A stretch of DNA of 64,000 bases from JAAELZ01 sp965223465 (GTDB lineage: Bacteria; Pseudomonadota; Gammaproteobacteria; Arenicellales; Poriferihabitantaceae): NCBI GenBank assembly GCA_965223465.1, contig OZ245025.1:3038001-3102000 (forward strand). The letters run 5' to 3'. The position numbers and the translations under genes were made by a program. A model generated the notes under the pieces. The model searched no databases and had not been told where the DNA came from. It saw only the letters and a list, made by a program, of their open reading frames with translations. Below are positions 51,863-61,398 of this stretch, piece after piece (the stretch's first letter is position 1; each line of letters begins with the position of its first letter).

Positions 51863-52297
51863 TTATTTCTTCAACAAGTCACGAATCTCGGTCAATAAAA
51901 CTTCCTGTGCAGACGGTTCCTCTTCAGCTTCTTCCTCTTCTTCTGCTAATTCTGCCGCTTCTTGCATTTTATTGACCGCCTTGATCACCAAAAATATCGC
52001 AAACGCGATGATCAGAAAACTGATAACTGTGTTGATGAACAGGCCCCAGTTCATGGTGACCGCGCCGGCTTCTTTGGCCGCTTCTAAGGTAGCGTATGGG
52101 GCGGCAGTGGTGCCTTCTTTTATGACGGTAAATATATTAGTGAAATCAATACCGCCCATTAGCAAGCCAATAGGGGGCATAATTACGTCTTCTACGAATG
52201 ATTTTACAATGGTGCCAAATGCTGCGCCAATGACGATACCGACGGCCATATCCAACACGTTGCCGCGCATAATAAACTTCTTAAACTCATCCATCAT
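51863..52297 (-). CDS. mscL: Large-conductance mechanosensitive channel MscL
   Basis: Pentameric osmotic emergency valve of the inner membrane. 144 residues: FIMRGNVLDMAVGIVIGAAFGTIVKSFVEDVIMPPIGLLMGGIDF forms the N-terminal amphipathic helix and pore helix TM1; NWGLFINTVISFLIIAFAIFLVIKAVNK is TM2; an acidic linker (ELAEEEEEAEEEPS) precedes the conserved C-terminal bundle LLTEIRDLL. The acidic linker is longer than in E. coli. Monocistronic. Confidence 0.97.
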   Translation of the reverse strand: MMDEFKKFIMRGNVLDMAVGIVIGAAFGTIVKSFVEDVIMPPIGLLMGGIDFTNIFTVIKEGTTAAPYATLEAAKEAGAVTMNWGLFINTVISFLIIAFAIFLVIKAVNKMQEAAELAEEEEEAEEEPSAQEVLLTEIRDLLKK

Positions 52298-52470
52298 GAT
52301 GGCGTTTCCTCATAACTCTGGTAAAAACCAGCATTATATCGGTGCGAAACTGGATTACCATGCTTGGTTAAATTTTCATTAAGTTTTAGCAAAATGTGGA
52401 GCAGAATAATTGTGCCTACGCTCAACAATTGCTACGATGCACATTACCAAAATAGTTGAGTGTTGACACC

Positions 52471-53925
52471 ATGACAAATCCCCGATTTTCTATAGGACTG
52501 ATTTCTAGAATACTCGTATTCGCTGTGTTCGCGAGTATTTTGTCAGCTTGTGCAACCAATCCGGTATCGGGTCGACAAGATATCGTGTTAATGTCAGAAG
52601 CGCAGGAAATCCAACTTGGCAAACAAAGCCATGAGCAGATTCTCAAACAGTACGGCAAATTAGATAATCCAGAATTGCAAGCAATGGTGGACCGAGTCGG
52701 GCAAAGGCTCGCTGCGCAAAGCCATCGCTCACAGCTTGATTTTACCTTTACCGTGCTCGATTCTCCGGATGTCAACGCGTTCGCATTACCGGGCGGCTAT
52801 GTTTATATCACGCGCGGTATCATGGCCTATTTAAACAGCGAGGAAGAACTGGCTGGAGTATTAGGTCACGAAATTGGACATGTTACAGCACGCCATGGTG
52901 TCAAACAACAAACCGCCCAAACCGCAAGTGGTCTGGTGGGTATATTGGCGGTTATTGCCACGGGTAATAGAAGTGTTGCTCAAACCACCAATGTGATCGG
53001 GTCCGCACTGGTTAGTGGCTACGGGCGTAAACATGAATTAGAAGCGGACCGACTCGGTGCTGAATATCTGGCGAAGATTAATTATGATCCAGAGTCAATG
53101 TTGGATGTCATCGGTGTGCTAAAAAATCAGGAACTTTTCGCTAAAGAACAAGCAAGGGCAAACGGTGAAGACGCCTCTGCAGTTGGTTATCATGGGGTGT
53201 TTTCCAGCCATCCCGACAATGACAGGCGCTTGCAGGAGGTGATTCGGGCGGCGAAAAAATACCAGACGTCTGGTTCCCAAAGCCCTGATCCGGCGCACTA
53301 TCTGAGAATGACAGATGGCATGGTTTTTGGGGATTCTGAGGCGCAGGGGATTATTAAGAAAAACAAGTTTTATCATAAAGACTTAGATTTGTATCTTCGA
53401 TATCCTGAAAATTGGAAATTAATCAACCAGCCTGATCGATTAGTCGCAGTTTCAGCGGATAAAAAGCAGATTATTCAGTTTGTGCTGGGAGATCCCAAGG
53501 CCACCGATCCCCAACAATTGCTTAATAAAACCTTTCCTAAATTACGTTCGGGTCGATTTCGAGGGCGCAATACCTATTCCGGTATTGCTGAGTTGGGTTC
53601 TCCTTGGGGAAAGCGTGAAGGTTACGTCGCTGCGGTTCGACACAATGGCAAGGTGTATATGCTTATGGGGGTAGGACAAAATAGGGCGCCGGACAATCAG
53701 TTTTTCGATACGGTGGCGTCACTTAGATCATTAAAGTCGAGCGAAAGAAATCTCGCGCGCAGTAAAAAGCTCAAATTAATCCGCGCGAAAAGAGGGGACA
53801 CCTTTACGCGTCTGGCGAAAAGTTCAAATCTTGATCAATTCCAGGAAGCGCGCTTACGCTTGCTAAATGGCCTGTATCCAGATGGAGAGCCAGTACCGGG
53901 GCAGCTCATCAAGATCGTCAAGTAA
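52471..53925 (+). CDS. M48-family metalloprotease lipoprotein with LysM-like tail
   Basis: About 484 residues from the ATG at 52471 (a TTG lies 15 bases earlier). Lipobox LSAC with Cys27. The M48 domain contains FALPGGYVYITRGIMAYLNSEEELAGVLGHEIGHVTARHG with HExxH and ELEADRLGAEYLAKINYDP with the third ligand Glu. The middle region (DLYLRYPENWKLINQPDRLVAVSA) is the usual non-catalytic domain, and the last 50 residues (RAKRGDTFTRLAKSSNLDQFQ) resemble LysM. This is the BepA/YfgC-related group of periplasmic quality-control proteases, but without TPR repeats. Confidence 0.93.
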   Translation: MTNPRFSIGLISRILVFAVFASILSACATNPVSGRQDIVLMSEAQEIQLGKQSHEQILKQYGKLDNPELQAMVDRVGQRLAAQSHRSQLDFTFTVLDSPDVNAFALPGGYVYITRGIMAYLNSEEELAGVLGHEIGHVTARHGVKQQTAQTASGLVGILAVIATGNRSVAQTTNVIGSALVSGYGRKHELEADRLGAEYLAKINYDPESMLDVIGVLKNQELFAKEQARANGEDASAVGYHGVFSSHPDNDRRLQEVIRAAKKYQTSGSQSPDPAHYLRMTDGMVFGDSEAQGIIKKNKFYHKDLDLYLRYPENWKLINQPDRLVAVSADKKQIIQFVLGDPKATDPQQLLNKTFPKLRSGRFRGRNTYSGIAELGSPWGKREGYVAAVRHNGKVYMLMGVGQNRAPDNQFFDTVASLRSLKSSERNLARSKKLKLIRAKRGDTFTRLAKSSNLDQFQEARLRLLNGLYPDGEPVPGQLIKIVK

Positions 53926-53982
53926 ATTGCTGGTAACATCGATGGTAGTCTCGCAGGCACCTGCTAGCGTCTATTAACCGTT

Positions 53983-54984
53983 ATGACAAACCGTTGTTTA
54001 GTGGTGGGCCCCTCTTGGGTAGGCGATATGGTCATGGCGCAAAGTTTGTTCATGCGCTTAAAAAAGGATCAACCTGATAGGTATTTGGCCGTCCTTGCGC
54101 CCGAGTGGTCGGAAGCCTTGCTATCGCGGATGCCGGAAGTAGATGCATCTATGGTGATGCCAGTTGGGCATGGCCAGTTGCAATTGGGAATTCGCTGGCG
54201 CTTAGCACGAGAAATAAAACAGCAGCGTTTCGATCAGGCTATCGTTCTTCCGGGTTCACTAAAATCTGCGTTAATTCCATTTTTCGCGCGAATAAAAAGG
54301 CGCACTGGGTTTATTGGTGAGCAACGCTATGGAATACTCAATGATTATCGCAAACTAAACAAAGAAAATTTACCGTTAAACGTTGAACGCTTTTTGGTCC
54401 TCGGCAGCGATACCCACCAATTACCCGATGATATCCCCAAACCTTCGTTACAGTATAATGAGGTAGGTAGAGTAAAGGTAAAGGAGCGGTTTTTAATATC
54501 CACTAAATTACCCTTGCTAGCACTATGTCCGGGCGCAGAATTTGGTCCTGCTAAGCAGTGGCCAGTAAAACATTACGCGAATGTGGCGAAACAAAAACTG
54601 AGGGAGGGCTGGCAAGTTGCGATCTTAGGTTCTACGGCGGATCAGGCAATCAGCAAACAAATCAATGGCCGGACTGGGGACCAGTGTATCGATTTGTCGG
54701 GGCAAACCAGTTTAACTGAAGTCATAGATGTGCTTTCTTTGGCCGATTATGTGGTCAGCAATGATTCTGGGTTGATGCATATTGCCGCAGCGCTGGAACG
54801 GCCACTGGTGGCGCTTTATGGTTCGAGTTCACCCGATTTCACGCCACCACTGTCTGATCAATGCGACATTTTGCAACTAAATTTGAGTTGCCAGCCGTGT
54901 TTTCAACGCCTGTGCCCCTTGGGCCATACCCATTGCCTGGAAAAGCTGGAACCGCAGCGGGTGCTGAAATCAATGGATGAATGA
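53983..54984 (+). CDS. waaF: ADP-heptose:LPS heptosyltransferase II
   Basis: Adds the second heptose to the lipopolysaccharide inner core at the cytoplasmic face of the inner membrane (GT9 family). Features: VVGPSWVGDMVMAQSLFMRLK, VLPGSLKSALIPFFARIKRRTGFIGEQRYGILND, LCPGAEFGPAKQWPVKHYANV, and VVSNDSGLMHIAAALERPLVALYGSSSPDFTPPLS. 333 residues, normal. Alone here without waaC. Confidence 0.95.
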   Translation: MTNRCLVVGPSWVGDMVMAQSLFMRLKKDQPDRYLAVLAPEWSEALLSRMPEVDASMVMPVGHGQLQLGIRWRLAREIKQQRFDQAIVLPGSLKSALIPFFARIKRRTGFIGEQRYGILNDYRKLNKENLPLNVERFLVLGSDTHQLPDDIPKPSLQYNEVGRVKVKERFLISTKLPLLALCPGAEFGPAKQWPVKHYANVAKQKLREGWQVAILGSTADQAISKQINGRTGDQCIDLSGQTSLTEVIDVLSLADYVVSNDSGLMHIAAALERPLVALYGSSSPDFTPPLSDQCDILQLNLSCQPCFQRLCPLGHTHCLEKLEPQRVLKSMDE

Positions 54985-55108
54985 GAGGCAATATGGGGCT
55001 TTGGTGAAACCTGGCAGGCAAAGAGTTGAGTTGTGCATAGGGGGTAAATCCATTATGTTAACTCCAATGGAAAAATAATAATTTTCACATCTTACGAATA
55101 AGATCACT

Positions 55109-56029
55109 TTGACTTCAACACAATCATTACTGGATAAAAGTATTTCCGAGCTTAACCGCTTGATATTGGGAAAAGAAACCGCTGTCCAATTGGCGGTAAG
55201 TTGTTTACTTGCGGGTGGGCATTTGCTGATAGAGGATTTGCCTGGAATGGGTAAAACCACGTTGGCGCAGGGCTTGGCTAAGGTGCTGGGGCTTAAATAT
55301 ACGCGCGTGCAATTTACCAGCGACTTACTTCCTTCGGATTTGATTGGCGCTGCTATTTTTGAGCCGCACAAAGAAAAATTCAGTTTTCGTCCAGGCCCAA
55401 TTTTTAGTCAATTATTAATGGCCGATGAGCTCAATCGTGCCACCCCCAGAGCGCAAAGCGCGTTACTCGAAGCGATGGAAGAAGGACAGGTCAGCACGGA
55501 CGGTCAAACCTACACCCTGCCCACGCCTTTTTTTGTTATTGCGACCCAGAATCCACAGACTTACGCAGGCACTTTTCCGCTACCAGAATCCCAACTCGAT
55601 CGCTTTTTAATGCGAATTTCGCTTGGTCACCCCAGCGCGGATGCGGAACGCAAGTTGCTCACAGGAAATCATGGACGGGGCATGCTTGCGCAACTTGAGC
55701 GTGTGATGAATGATGAGTTATTGGCAATCATTCGTGTCCATGTGCCCCAAATCCGGATAAGCGATGAACTATTGGATTATATCCAGCGCTTAGTCGCCCA
55801 AACTCGGTTAACCGATATTTGCGAGCTTGGCCTTTCTCCCCGGGGAGCCTTGGCTTTGGTAAGGGGCACCCAAAGTTGGGCGATGATTCAAGGTCGTGAA
55901 TATGCTTTGCCGGAAGACGTGCAAGCGGTGTTTGCAGCGGTGGCTGGCCATCGTATTATTGGTCGTAGTGAAAGTCATGGAGATCAGTTAGCTCGACAAA
56001 TTTTGGTAAGTGTCGACGTGGTAGCCTAA
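55109..56029 (+). CDS. MoxR-type AAA+ ATPase
   Basis: A 306-residue ATPase with TTG start (no in-frame ATG precedes the domain). Walker A LPGMGKTTLAQGLA, GRVQFTSDLLPSDLIGAAIFE-type sensor region, FSFRPGPIFSQLLMADELNRATPRAQSALLEAMEEGQV with Walker B, IATQNPQTYAGTFPLPESQLDRFLM, and SPRGALALVRGTQSWA. MoxR ATPases act as chaperones with DUF58/VWA proteins. First gene of a three-gene unit with a DUF58 and a transglutaminase protein. A 6-bp palindrome ATCTTA-CGAA-TAAGAT lies at 55089-55104, just before the start. Confidence 0.95.
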   Translation: MTSTQSLLDKSISELNRLILGKETAVQLAVSCLLAGGHLLIEDLPGMGKTTLAQGLAKVLGLKYTRVQFTSDLLPSDLIGAAIFEPHKEKFSFRPGPIFSQLLMADELNRATPRAQSALLEAMEEGQVSTDGQTYTLPTPFFVIATQNPQTYAGTFPLPESQLDRFLMRISLGHPSADAERKLLTGNHGRGMLAQLERVMNDELLAIIRVHVPQIRISDELLDYIQRLVAQTRLTDICELGLSPRGALALVRGTQSWAMIQGREYALPEDVQAVFAAVAGHRIIGRSESHGDQLARQILVSVDVVA

Positions 56030-56049
56030 ATAACGATCAACGGGTTCAA

Positions 56050-57027
56050 ATGGCCTCCGCATTTCTTTCTGATTTTCTCCCGCACAGGCTACTGCAACGC
56101 TTTTTTCCACGGCACGTGGGTCCTGCACCCTCACGCAACGCGTATTTTCACTTGCGAAATATCTATATCCTGCCGACCTTGGCGGGCTTGGGTCTGCTAT
56201 GCATTGTTGCGTTGACCCTGATTGCAGCCATTAATTTTCAAAACTCAATGATCTATATCGTATGTTTTTGGCTCGCGAGTTTGTTGGTTATTAATATTCT
56301 ATATACGTTTCGCAATTTATCGGGGTTACACCTGGAGTTGTTAGGGACAGAACCCTGTTTTGCGGGACAAAATTGCCTGATCCGGCTGTCTGCGTCGAGT
56401 GAGCAAAACAAAGGTGCAATCTATGTTGGTTGGAAAGCGTATGATTTGGCGTTAATAGATCTTTACAACGCCAACTCATGTGAGCTGAGTATTTCTTATC
56501 CGGCGCCTAAAAGGGGTCATCTCAAGCCGCCGCGATTAGACGTATTTACCCGCTATCCAACTGGACTCATTATTGCCTGGGCGTATGCGCGGCTGAATAT
56601 CAATGCGATTGTGTACCCTGAGCCTAAGCTAATTGAGCCCCATTCAGAAATACTGATTGGCGGGCAGGATGCTGAAGATGGGCAAGAATTGACCAATGGA
56701 GTGAATGACTTCTCAGGTATGCGTCGCTATCAGGCTGGAGATCGCTTGCAACGAGTGCATTGGGCAAAATACGCTCAGACCAGAAAGCTCTACACCAAGA
56801 ATTTTGTGGATTATCAGGACCATGACCTATGGCTTGACTGGCAAGAAATGCCCACAGGAAGCGTGGAACAACGCTTGTCACATTTATGCGCGAGGGTGCT
56901 GGCCTTACATTCACGGCAGCAAACCTTTGGTTTGAAAATCCCAGGTAAAGTGATTGAGCCTGCAAATGGTGATGTACATCGACACCGTTGTTTAACCGCA
57001 CTGGCGCTGTATACGGCTGAGGAATGA
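56050..57027 (+). CDS. DUF58 domain protein
   Basis: A 325-residue protein with two transmembrane helices near the N-terminus (LPTLAGLGLLCIVALTLIAAINF, MIYIVCFWLASLLVINILY), then a DUF58 region with GHLKPPRLDVFTRYPTGLI and the signature DFSGMRRYQAGDRLQRVHWAKYAQTRKLYTKNF. DUF58 proteins pair with MoxR ATPases; function not defined. Overlaps the transglutaminase gene by four bases. Confidence 0.93.
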   Translation: MASAFLSDFLPHRLLQRFFPRHVGPAPSRNAYFHLRNIYILPTLAGLGLLCIVALTLIAAINFQNSMIYIVCFWLASLLVINILYTFRNLSGLHLELLGTEPCFAGQNCLIRLSASSEQNKGAIYVGWKAYDLALIDLYNANSCELSISYPAPKRGHLKPPRLDVFTRYPTGLIIAWAYARLNINAIVYPEPKLIEPHSEILIGGQDAEDGQELTNGVNDFSGMRRYQAGDRLQRVHWAKYAQTRKLYTKNFVDYQDHDLWLDWQEMPTGSVEQRLSHLCARVLALHSRQQTFGLKIPGKVIEPANGDVHRHRCLTALALYTAEE

Positions 57028-59039
57028 AACCGCTGAGAGCCATTAGTACCCAGATTAATTATGCTGGCATGATGTGGTTGTTGGCCGCGCAGGTGGCGGT
57101 CATGTTACCATTTTTAACCTATTTACCTCTCTGGTTAGTGTCCGTGCTATTAATTTCGACCGCTTGGCGTATACGGGTTCTGCGCGGACATTTAGCCCAA
57201 CCGATATTTCTGGTCAAAGCCGGTGTGGTTTTTATTGGTGTATTTGCACTGGCGATTAGTGGTCTTGAGCCACTTTCACTGGATATGATGTCATCTTTGT
57301 TACTCCTCGCCTTTGCCTTTAAGGCAATAGAAGTCATTCATCGCCGTGATGCGGTGGTCGTTATTTTTACTGGTTATTTTCTGGTGGCGGTCCAGTTTTT
57401 GTATAGCCAGTCAATCGGGACTGCCTTATACGGTCTGATTTGTATGTTGCTGTTAACTGCAGCATTAATCGCCATTCAGCAGAATCAACCAAAACAGATT
57501 GGTGATCACTTAAAGCTAGCAGGGTTAATGTTAGTGCAATGTTTACCGCTCATGATTATTGTGTATCTATTCTTTCCTCGTTTGCCGCCGCTATGGGCGG
57601 TATCGTTACCCAGCGATCAGGCCAGATCAGGGATCAGCGATCAAATGTCGCCGGGTGATATTGCCAATCTATCCCAATCAGATGATCCGGCATTTCGGGT
57701 CAGTTTCAAAGGGAGGCGCCCCCAACAAAATCAGCTATATTGGCGGGGCCTAACTCTCAATTACTTCGACGGTGTGGGCTGGCAGCAATTTGGTGAGCAA
57801 CTGGCACTACATGAACTCGAGAACGCCTTACGCGTTAATCCAGAATCGTTTACGGCAAGCAATCCAAGCAAGGCTAATCCAGTTAATTACGAAGTGATTT
57901 ACGAGCCCAGTCGCCAGCCCTGGTTATTTACCTTATCTTCCGTGACTGACTGGGAAGGCGATGCCATTTTAGGATTTGATTACCGCTTAATGGCGACCAG
58001 GGCTTTACATGCACCCATTGCACTAAAGGTGCAGAGTGTGCTTGGCGCAAAGCGTGATCAGAAGCCAAGCCAAGTGCTTGAAGAATTAAGTTTACAGTTG
58101 CCTGGCGAGGAAAACCCGCGCGCGCTAGCCCTGGCAAGAAAATGGAGAAGCGAAGCAGGTAGCGATCAGGCTTACGCGCAGCGCGTGATGGCCCACTTTC
58201 ATAAACAGCTATTTTACTATACCTTGCGCCCGCCTCTGACTGGACAGATACATACCATCGATGAATTCTTGTTTAATACCAAAAGTGGTTTCTGCTCACA
58301 TTACGCTGGGAGCTTCGTATTTTTAATGCGGGCGGCGGGTATTCCAGCGCGTGTGATATTGGGATACCAAGGTGGCGAGTGGAACGAGGCAGATCAATAC
58401 TTGACCGTGCGGCAATACGATGCGCACGCCTGGACAGAGATTTGGTTTGAAGACGCGGGTTGGGTGAGATTTGATCCGACCGCTATGGTTGCGCCGGAAA
58501 GAATTGAGCAGAACCTACAAGTCGCGGTAAAGGATGAAGGCAGTTTTCTAGAACAAGATCGGTTCTCGATGGTGCATATTTCATGGCTCAACGGACCGCG
58601 TATAAAATGGGACGCACTCCAATATGGCTGGCGGCGTTGGGTACTCGGCTATGATCATAATCGTCAAAATGAGTTGCTAACGAATTGGTTAGGTAAAATT
58701 TCAGTCATGCGGATTGCGATCATTTTTAGTGGTTTGTTCGCCTTGGTCATGATCTTTTGGTTGGCTTGGCTAGGGTTTCTGCGTTTTACAGATGATGGCT
58801 CGCCAAGCATCAAGCTATATCGTGAACTTTGTAAAAAACTGGAAAAACGCGGCTTGTCTCGTCCTCCTGCGATAGCGCCAAATCAATTTAGCGACATGGC
58901 AGCTGAGCGTTTTCCCGAAAAAGCACAGAGCATCCGAGAAGCGACTATGCTGTTTGAACAAATGACATACGCCAAGCATACAATCGCTAACCAAGACAGG
59001 TTACTAAAAAGGCTCAAAGCGCTGATCAGGCAGATATAG
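57024..59039 (+). CDS. TgpA-like DUF3488/transglutaminase membrane protein
   Basis: A 671-residue inner-membrane protein: five to six N-terminal helices (DUF3488), a large periplasmic domain with transglutaminase-like catalytic residues in NTKSGFCSHYAGSFVFLMRAAGIPARVILGYQGG (Cys), YDAHAWTEIWFEDAGWVRFDPT (His and Asp), a further helix (VMRIAIIFSGLFALVMIFWLAWLG-like) and a cytoplasmic DUF4129-like C-terminus. TgpA of Pseudomonas aeruginosa is essential, with proposed transglutaminase activity in the periplasm. Last gene of the moxR-DUF58-tgpA operon. Confidence 0.93.
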   Translation: MKPLRAISTQINYAGMMWLLAAQVAVMLPFLTYLPLWLVSVLLISTAWRIRVLRGHLAQPIFLVKAGVVFIGVFALAISGLEPLSLDMMSSLLLLAFAFKAIEVIHRRDAVVVIFTGYFLVAVQFLYSQSIGTALYGLICMLLLTAALIAIQQNQPKQIGDHLKLAGLMLVQCLPLMIIVYLFFPRLPPLWAVSLPSDQARSGISDQMSPGDIANLSQSDDPAFRVSFKGRRPQQNQLYWRGLTLNYFDGVGWQQFGEQLALHELENALRVNPESFTASNPSKANPVNYEVIYEPSRQPWLFTLSSVTDWEGDAILGFDYRLMATRALHAPIALKVQSVLGAKRDQKPSQVLEELSLQLPGEENPRALALARKWRSEAGSDQAYAQRVMAHFHKQLFYYTLRPPLTGQIHTIDEFLFNTKSGFCSHYAGSFVFLMRAAGIPARVILGYQGGEWNEADQYLTVRQYDAHAWTEIWFEDAGWVRFDPTAMVAPERIEQNLQVAVKDEGSFLEQDRFSMVHISWLNGPRIKWDALQYGWRRWVLGYDHNRQNELLTNWLGKISVMRIAIIFSGLFALVMIFWLAWLGFLRFTDDGSPSIKLYRELCKKLEKRGLSRPPAIAPNQFSDMAAERFPEKAQSIREATMLFEQMTYAKHTIANQDRLLKRLKALIRQI

Positions 59040-59218
59040 CTAAAGAAAGCGTGCAGGATAAAAAGTGTAACGCGATCTAGTGTTATTATGCGGGCCGACA
59101 ATTAATTAGTTCTTAAAGATACAGACCCAATTAAACTTGCGATGTTAGGAAAACCGTTAAGTGTTCTAACCCAAGGCAATAAGTCCATGTTAAAGCAGGG
59201 CTAAACCAAAAAATACCC

Positions 59219-59581
59219 GTGGATAAATCCTTACCAAAAGCCCGCGAGCCGGGGCAGTTTGTCATATATCAGAATGACGCGCCTTTGTACGAACGTGCCC
59301 CGAGCCTGGATGAGAATGGCAAACCTTATGCGGATTTCATGATGTTAATTCCAAAGCTAAATCAGGTGCCCGCACACGAACTAAAGCTAAAAATGGCTGG
59401 CTTACAGGCGGTCTTAGGGAGCCATACAGAGGTCGTTTTTGCCGATCTGAATTTAAAAATAAATGTATTGTGGGTTTCGTTTAAGCCGACGTTAGGCCTA
59501 ATTGAGCAAATCGCGGCAGACATACAATCACGGGTTCCTGAAGCGAAACTAATCAGCGGAGAAGTTGGCGCACGCAAATGA
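59219..59581 (+). CDS. Conserved-looking hypothetical protein
   Basis: A 120-residue soluble protein with GTG start, no signal peptide or membrane segment. Two predicted beta-alpha-beta units, e.g. HTEVVFADLNLKINVLWVSFKPTLGLIEQIAADIQSRVPEAKLISGE, suggest a ferredoxin-like fold; N-terminal half has FMMLIPKLNQVPAHELKLKMAGL. Codon use matches its neighbours, so I think it is real, but I recognise no family. It stands between tgpA and the PPi-PFK region. Confidence 0.65.
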   Translation: MDKSLPKAREPGQFVIYQNDAPLYERAPSLDENGKPYADFMMLIPKLNQVPAHELKLKMAGLQAVLGSHTEVVFADLNLKINVLWVSFKPTLGLIEQIAADIQSRVPEAKLISGEVGARK

Positions 59582-60097
59582 CGTCTTAAGTAGGGTTGAA
59601 TAAACAATCCCTATTCCATCCAAAGTGGCTTGTGATAGTACCAGCACGCCGAGTTCGGGTAAAATAACCCGCGACTTTCAATCAGAATTATTTAGTAAAA
59701 TAATGGGCAGCACAATTTCCGATTTTAGCGATGAGCAAATCAAACCGGTGTAGCCATTGATTAACCAGTGTCATAAGCATGAAACCGATCTCCAGTTCGG
59801 AGATAGTAAATTACAAATTGGCCCTGGCAAGGCTGATTTCAGTGTTTTTTCGAGCATCTTTTGGAATGTGCGTAGTTGCAATATTGATGTTTTCAGGGCG
59901 ATCGTAGTGCAATGTTGTGCCCAGTATTTTTACGCTACACATGCGCAATACTGCACTCACCAGTCTGGTTTCCCCCAGGTTGAAGACTGTGATTTTTAGC
60001 GGTATTACGTGAGCAATCAAATCGAGAACGAAAAGCGAACGGCGTCAAAGACGGCGTGACTGCTGCAGATATAAATTAATTTTAACCGGAGTAGTAT
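59582..60097. other. Intergenic region with a possible minus-strand gene remnant
   Basis: A 516-base gap before the PFK gene. On the minus strand a frame from 60020 down to 59688 reads protein-like on both sides of one in-frame stop (59811-59813): LKITVFNLGETRLVSAVLRM and IATTHIPKDARKNTEISLARAN before it, FTISELEIGFMLMTLVNQWL and FDLLIAKIGNCAAHYF after it. It may be a decayed gene. A plus-strand frame 59757-59999 covers the same bases but looks less convincing. An AACCGGAG ribosome-site-like stretch lies shortly before the PFK ATG. Confidence 0.35.
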
Positions 60098-61357
60098 ATG
60101 AGTGAAAAACAAAACGCGTTTTACGCACAATCTGGCGGCGTCACTGCAGTGATAAACGCCTCCGCCGCCGGCGTGATCGAAACCGCGCGCGCGAATAGCG
60201 ATAGAATTGGTACGGTTTATGCCGGTCAAAACGGTATTATTGGCGCGCTAACCGAAGATTTGATTGATACGTCTGCTATTTCTGAAGCGGATGTTGCAGC
60301 GCTTCGATATACCCCCTCGGGTGCGTTTGGTTCATGTCGCTATAAACTCAAAAGCCTTGAAGAAAATCAGCGCGAGTACGATCGGCTGATCGAAGTATTT
60401 AAAGCGCATAATATAGGTTACTTTTTCTACAATGGGGGAGGAGACTCAGCCGATACCTGCCTCAAGGTCTCTCAGTTATCTGAAACCATGGGTTACCCAA
60501 TCAAAGCGATTCACGTGCCTAAAACGGTTGACAACGATTTGCCCATTACCGATAACTGCCCGGGGTTTGGTTCGGTGGCTAAATACATTGCAGTGTCGAC
60601 GCTAGAAGCGAGTTTTGACGTCGCATCCATGGCCAAGACGTCCACCAAAGTGTTTGTGCTGGAAGTCATGGGGCGCCATGCGGGTTGGATTGCGGCCGCC
60701 GGTGGCATGGCCTCAGGCGCCATCGATTTACCTATTTTGATCTTATTTCCAGAAATCACTTTTGATCGCAAAGCGTTTATGGCCAAGGTGCAGGAAAAGG
60801 TAGACACCTATGGCTACGTCTCAATTGTGGTATCAGAAGGTGTACAGGATGATGATGGTAAGTTTCTTGCTGACCAGGGTTTAACAGATGCATTTGGACA
60901 TGCGCAGTTAGGCGGAGTTGCGCCAGTAGTGGCGAATATGATTCGTGAAGATCTCGGACTCAAATATCATTGGGGGGTGGCTGATTATATGCAACGCGCT
61001 GCACGTCATATTGCCTCCAAATCAGATGTGGATCAGGCCTACGCATTAGGCGAGGCGGCGGTCAATCTGGCACTAGAAGGGAATAATTCGATTATGCCCA
61101 CAGTAGATCGAATATCAGATAATCCTTACAAATGGCAAATCGGCAGTGCGCCACTAGATAAAGTGGCGAATGTAGAAAAAATGATGCCCAGAGATTATAT
61201 TTCCAAAGACGGTTTTGGCATTACCAATGCCTGTCGCACCTATCTTGGCCCGTTAATGGAGGGCGAGGACTACCCGCCATATAAAGATGGTTTACCCCAA
61301 TACGTTAAGCTCAAGCATAAATTGCTGGATAAAAAACTTGAGACATTTGAAGTTTAA
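60098..61357 (+). CDS. pfp: Pyrophosphate-dependent 6-phosphofructokinase
   Basis: Reversible phosphorylation of fructose 6-phosphate with PPi. 419 residues. N-terminus AFYAQSGGVTAVINASAAGVIETAR, the phospho-donor site NGGGDSADT at about 112-120 (GGGDS in place of GGDGS of ATP enzymes), and PKTVDNDLPITDNCPGFGS at 141-159, where the Lys before TVDND is the PPi-PFK signature. EVMGRHAGWIAAA follows. In methanotrophs and sulphur-oxidising symbionts this enzyme also replaces fructose- and sedoheptulose-bisphosphatase. It stands alone, without an H+-pyrophosphatase gene nearby. Confidence 0.94.
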   Translation: MSEKQNAFYAQSGGVTAVINASAAGVIETARANSDRIGTVYAGQNGIIGALTEDLIDTSAISEADVAALRYTPSGAFGSCRYKLKSLEENQREYDRLIEVFKAHNIGYFFYNGGGDSADTCLKVSQLSETMGYPIKAIHVPKTVDNDLPITDNCPGFGSVAKYIAVSTLEASFDVASMAKTSTKVFVLEVMGRHAGWIAAAGGMASGAIDLPILILFPEITFDRKAFMAKVQEKVDTYGYVSIVVSEGVQDDDGKFLADQGLTDAFGHAQLGGVAPVVANMIREDLGLKYHWGVADYMQRAARHIASKSDVDQAYALGEAAVNLALEGNNSIMPTVDRISDNPYKWQIGSAPLDKVANVEKMMPRDYISKDGFGITNACRTYLGPLMEGEDYPPYKDGLPQYVKLKHKLLDKKLETFEV

Positions 61358-61398
61358 GGGCAATATCGGAACTTCTAATGAACTAATTTAGGGCAGCC

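Noticed and set aside
51834..52382. 182-codon plus-strand frame opposite mscL
   Set aside because: Ser/Ala/Ile-rich translation typical of antisense to a membrane protein; mscL on the minus strand is unmistakable.
59757..59999. 80-codon plus-strand frame before the PFK gene
   Set aside because: Cys/His/Phe-rich with no motif and no ribosome site; the minus-strand reading of the same bases looks more protein-like, so it is mentioned only as a possible relic.
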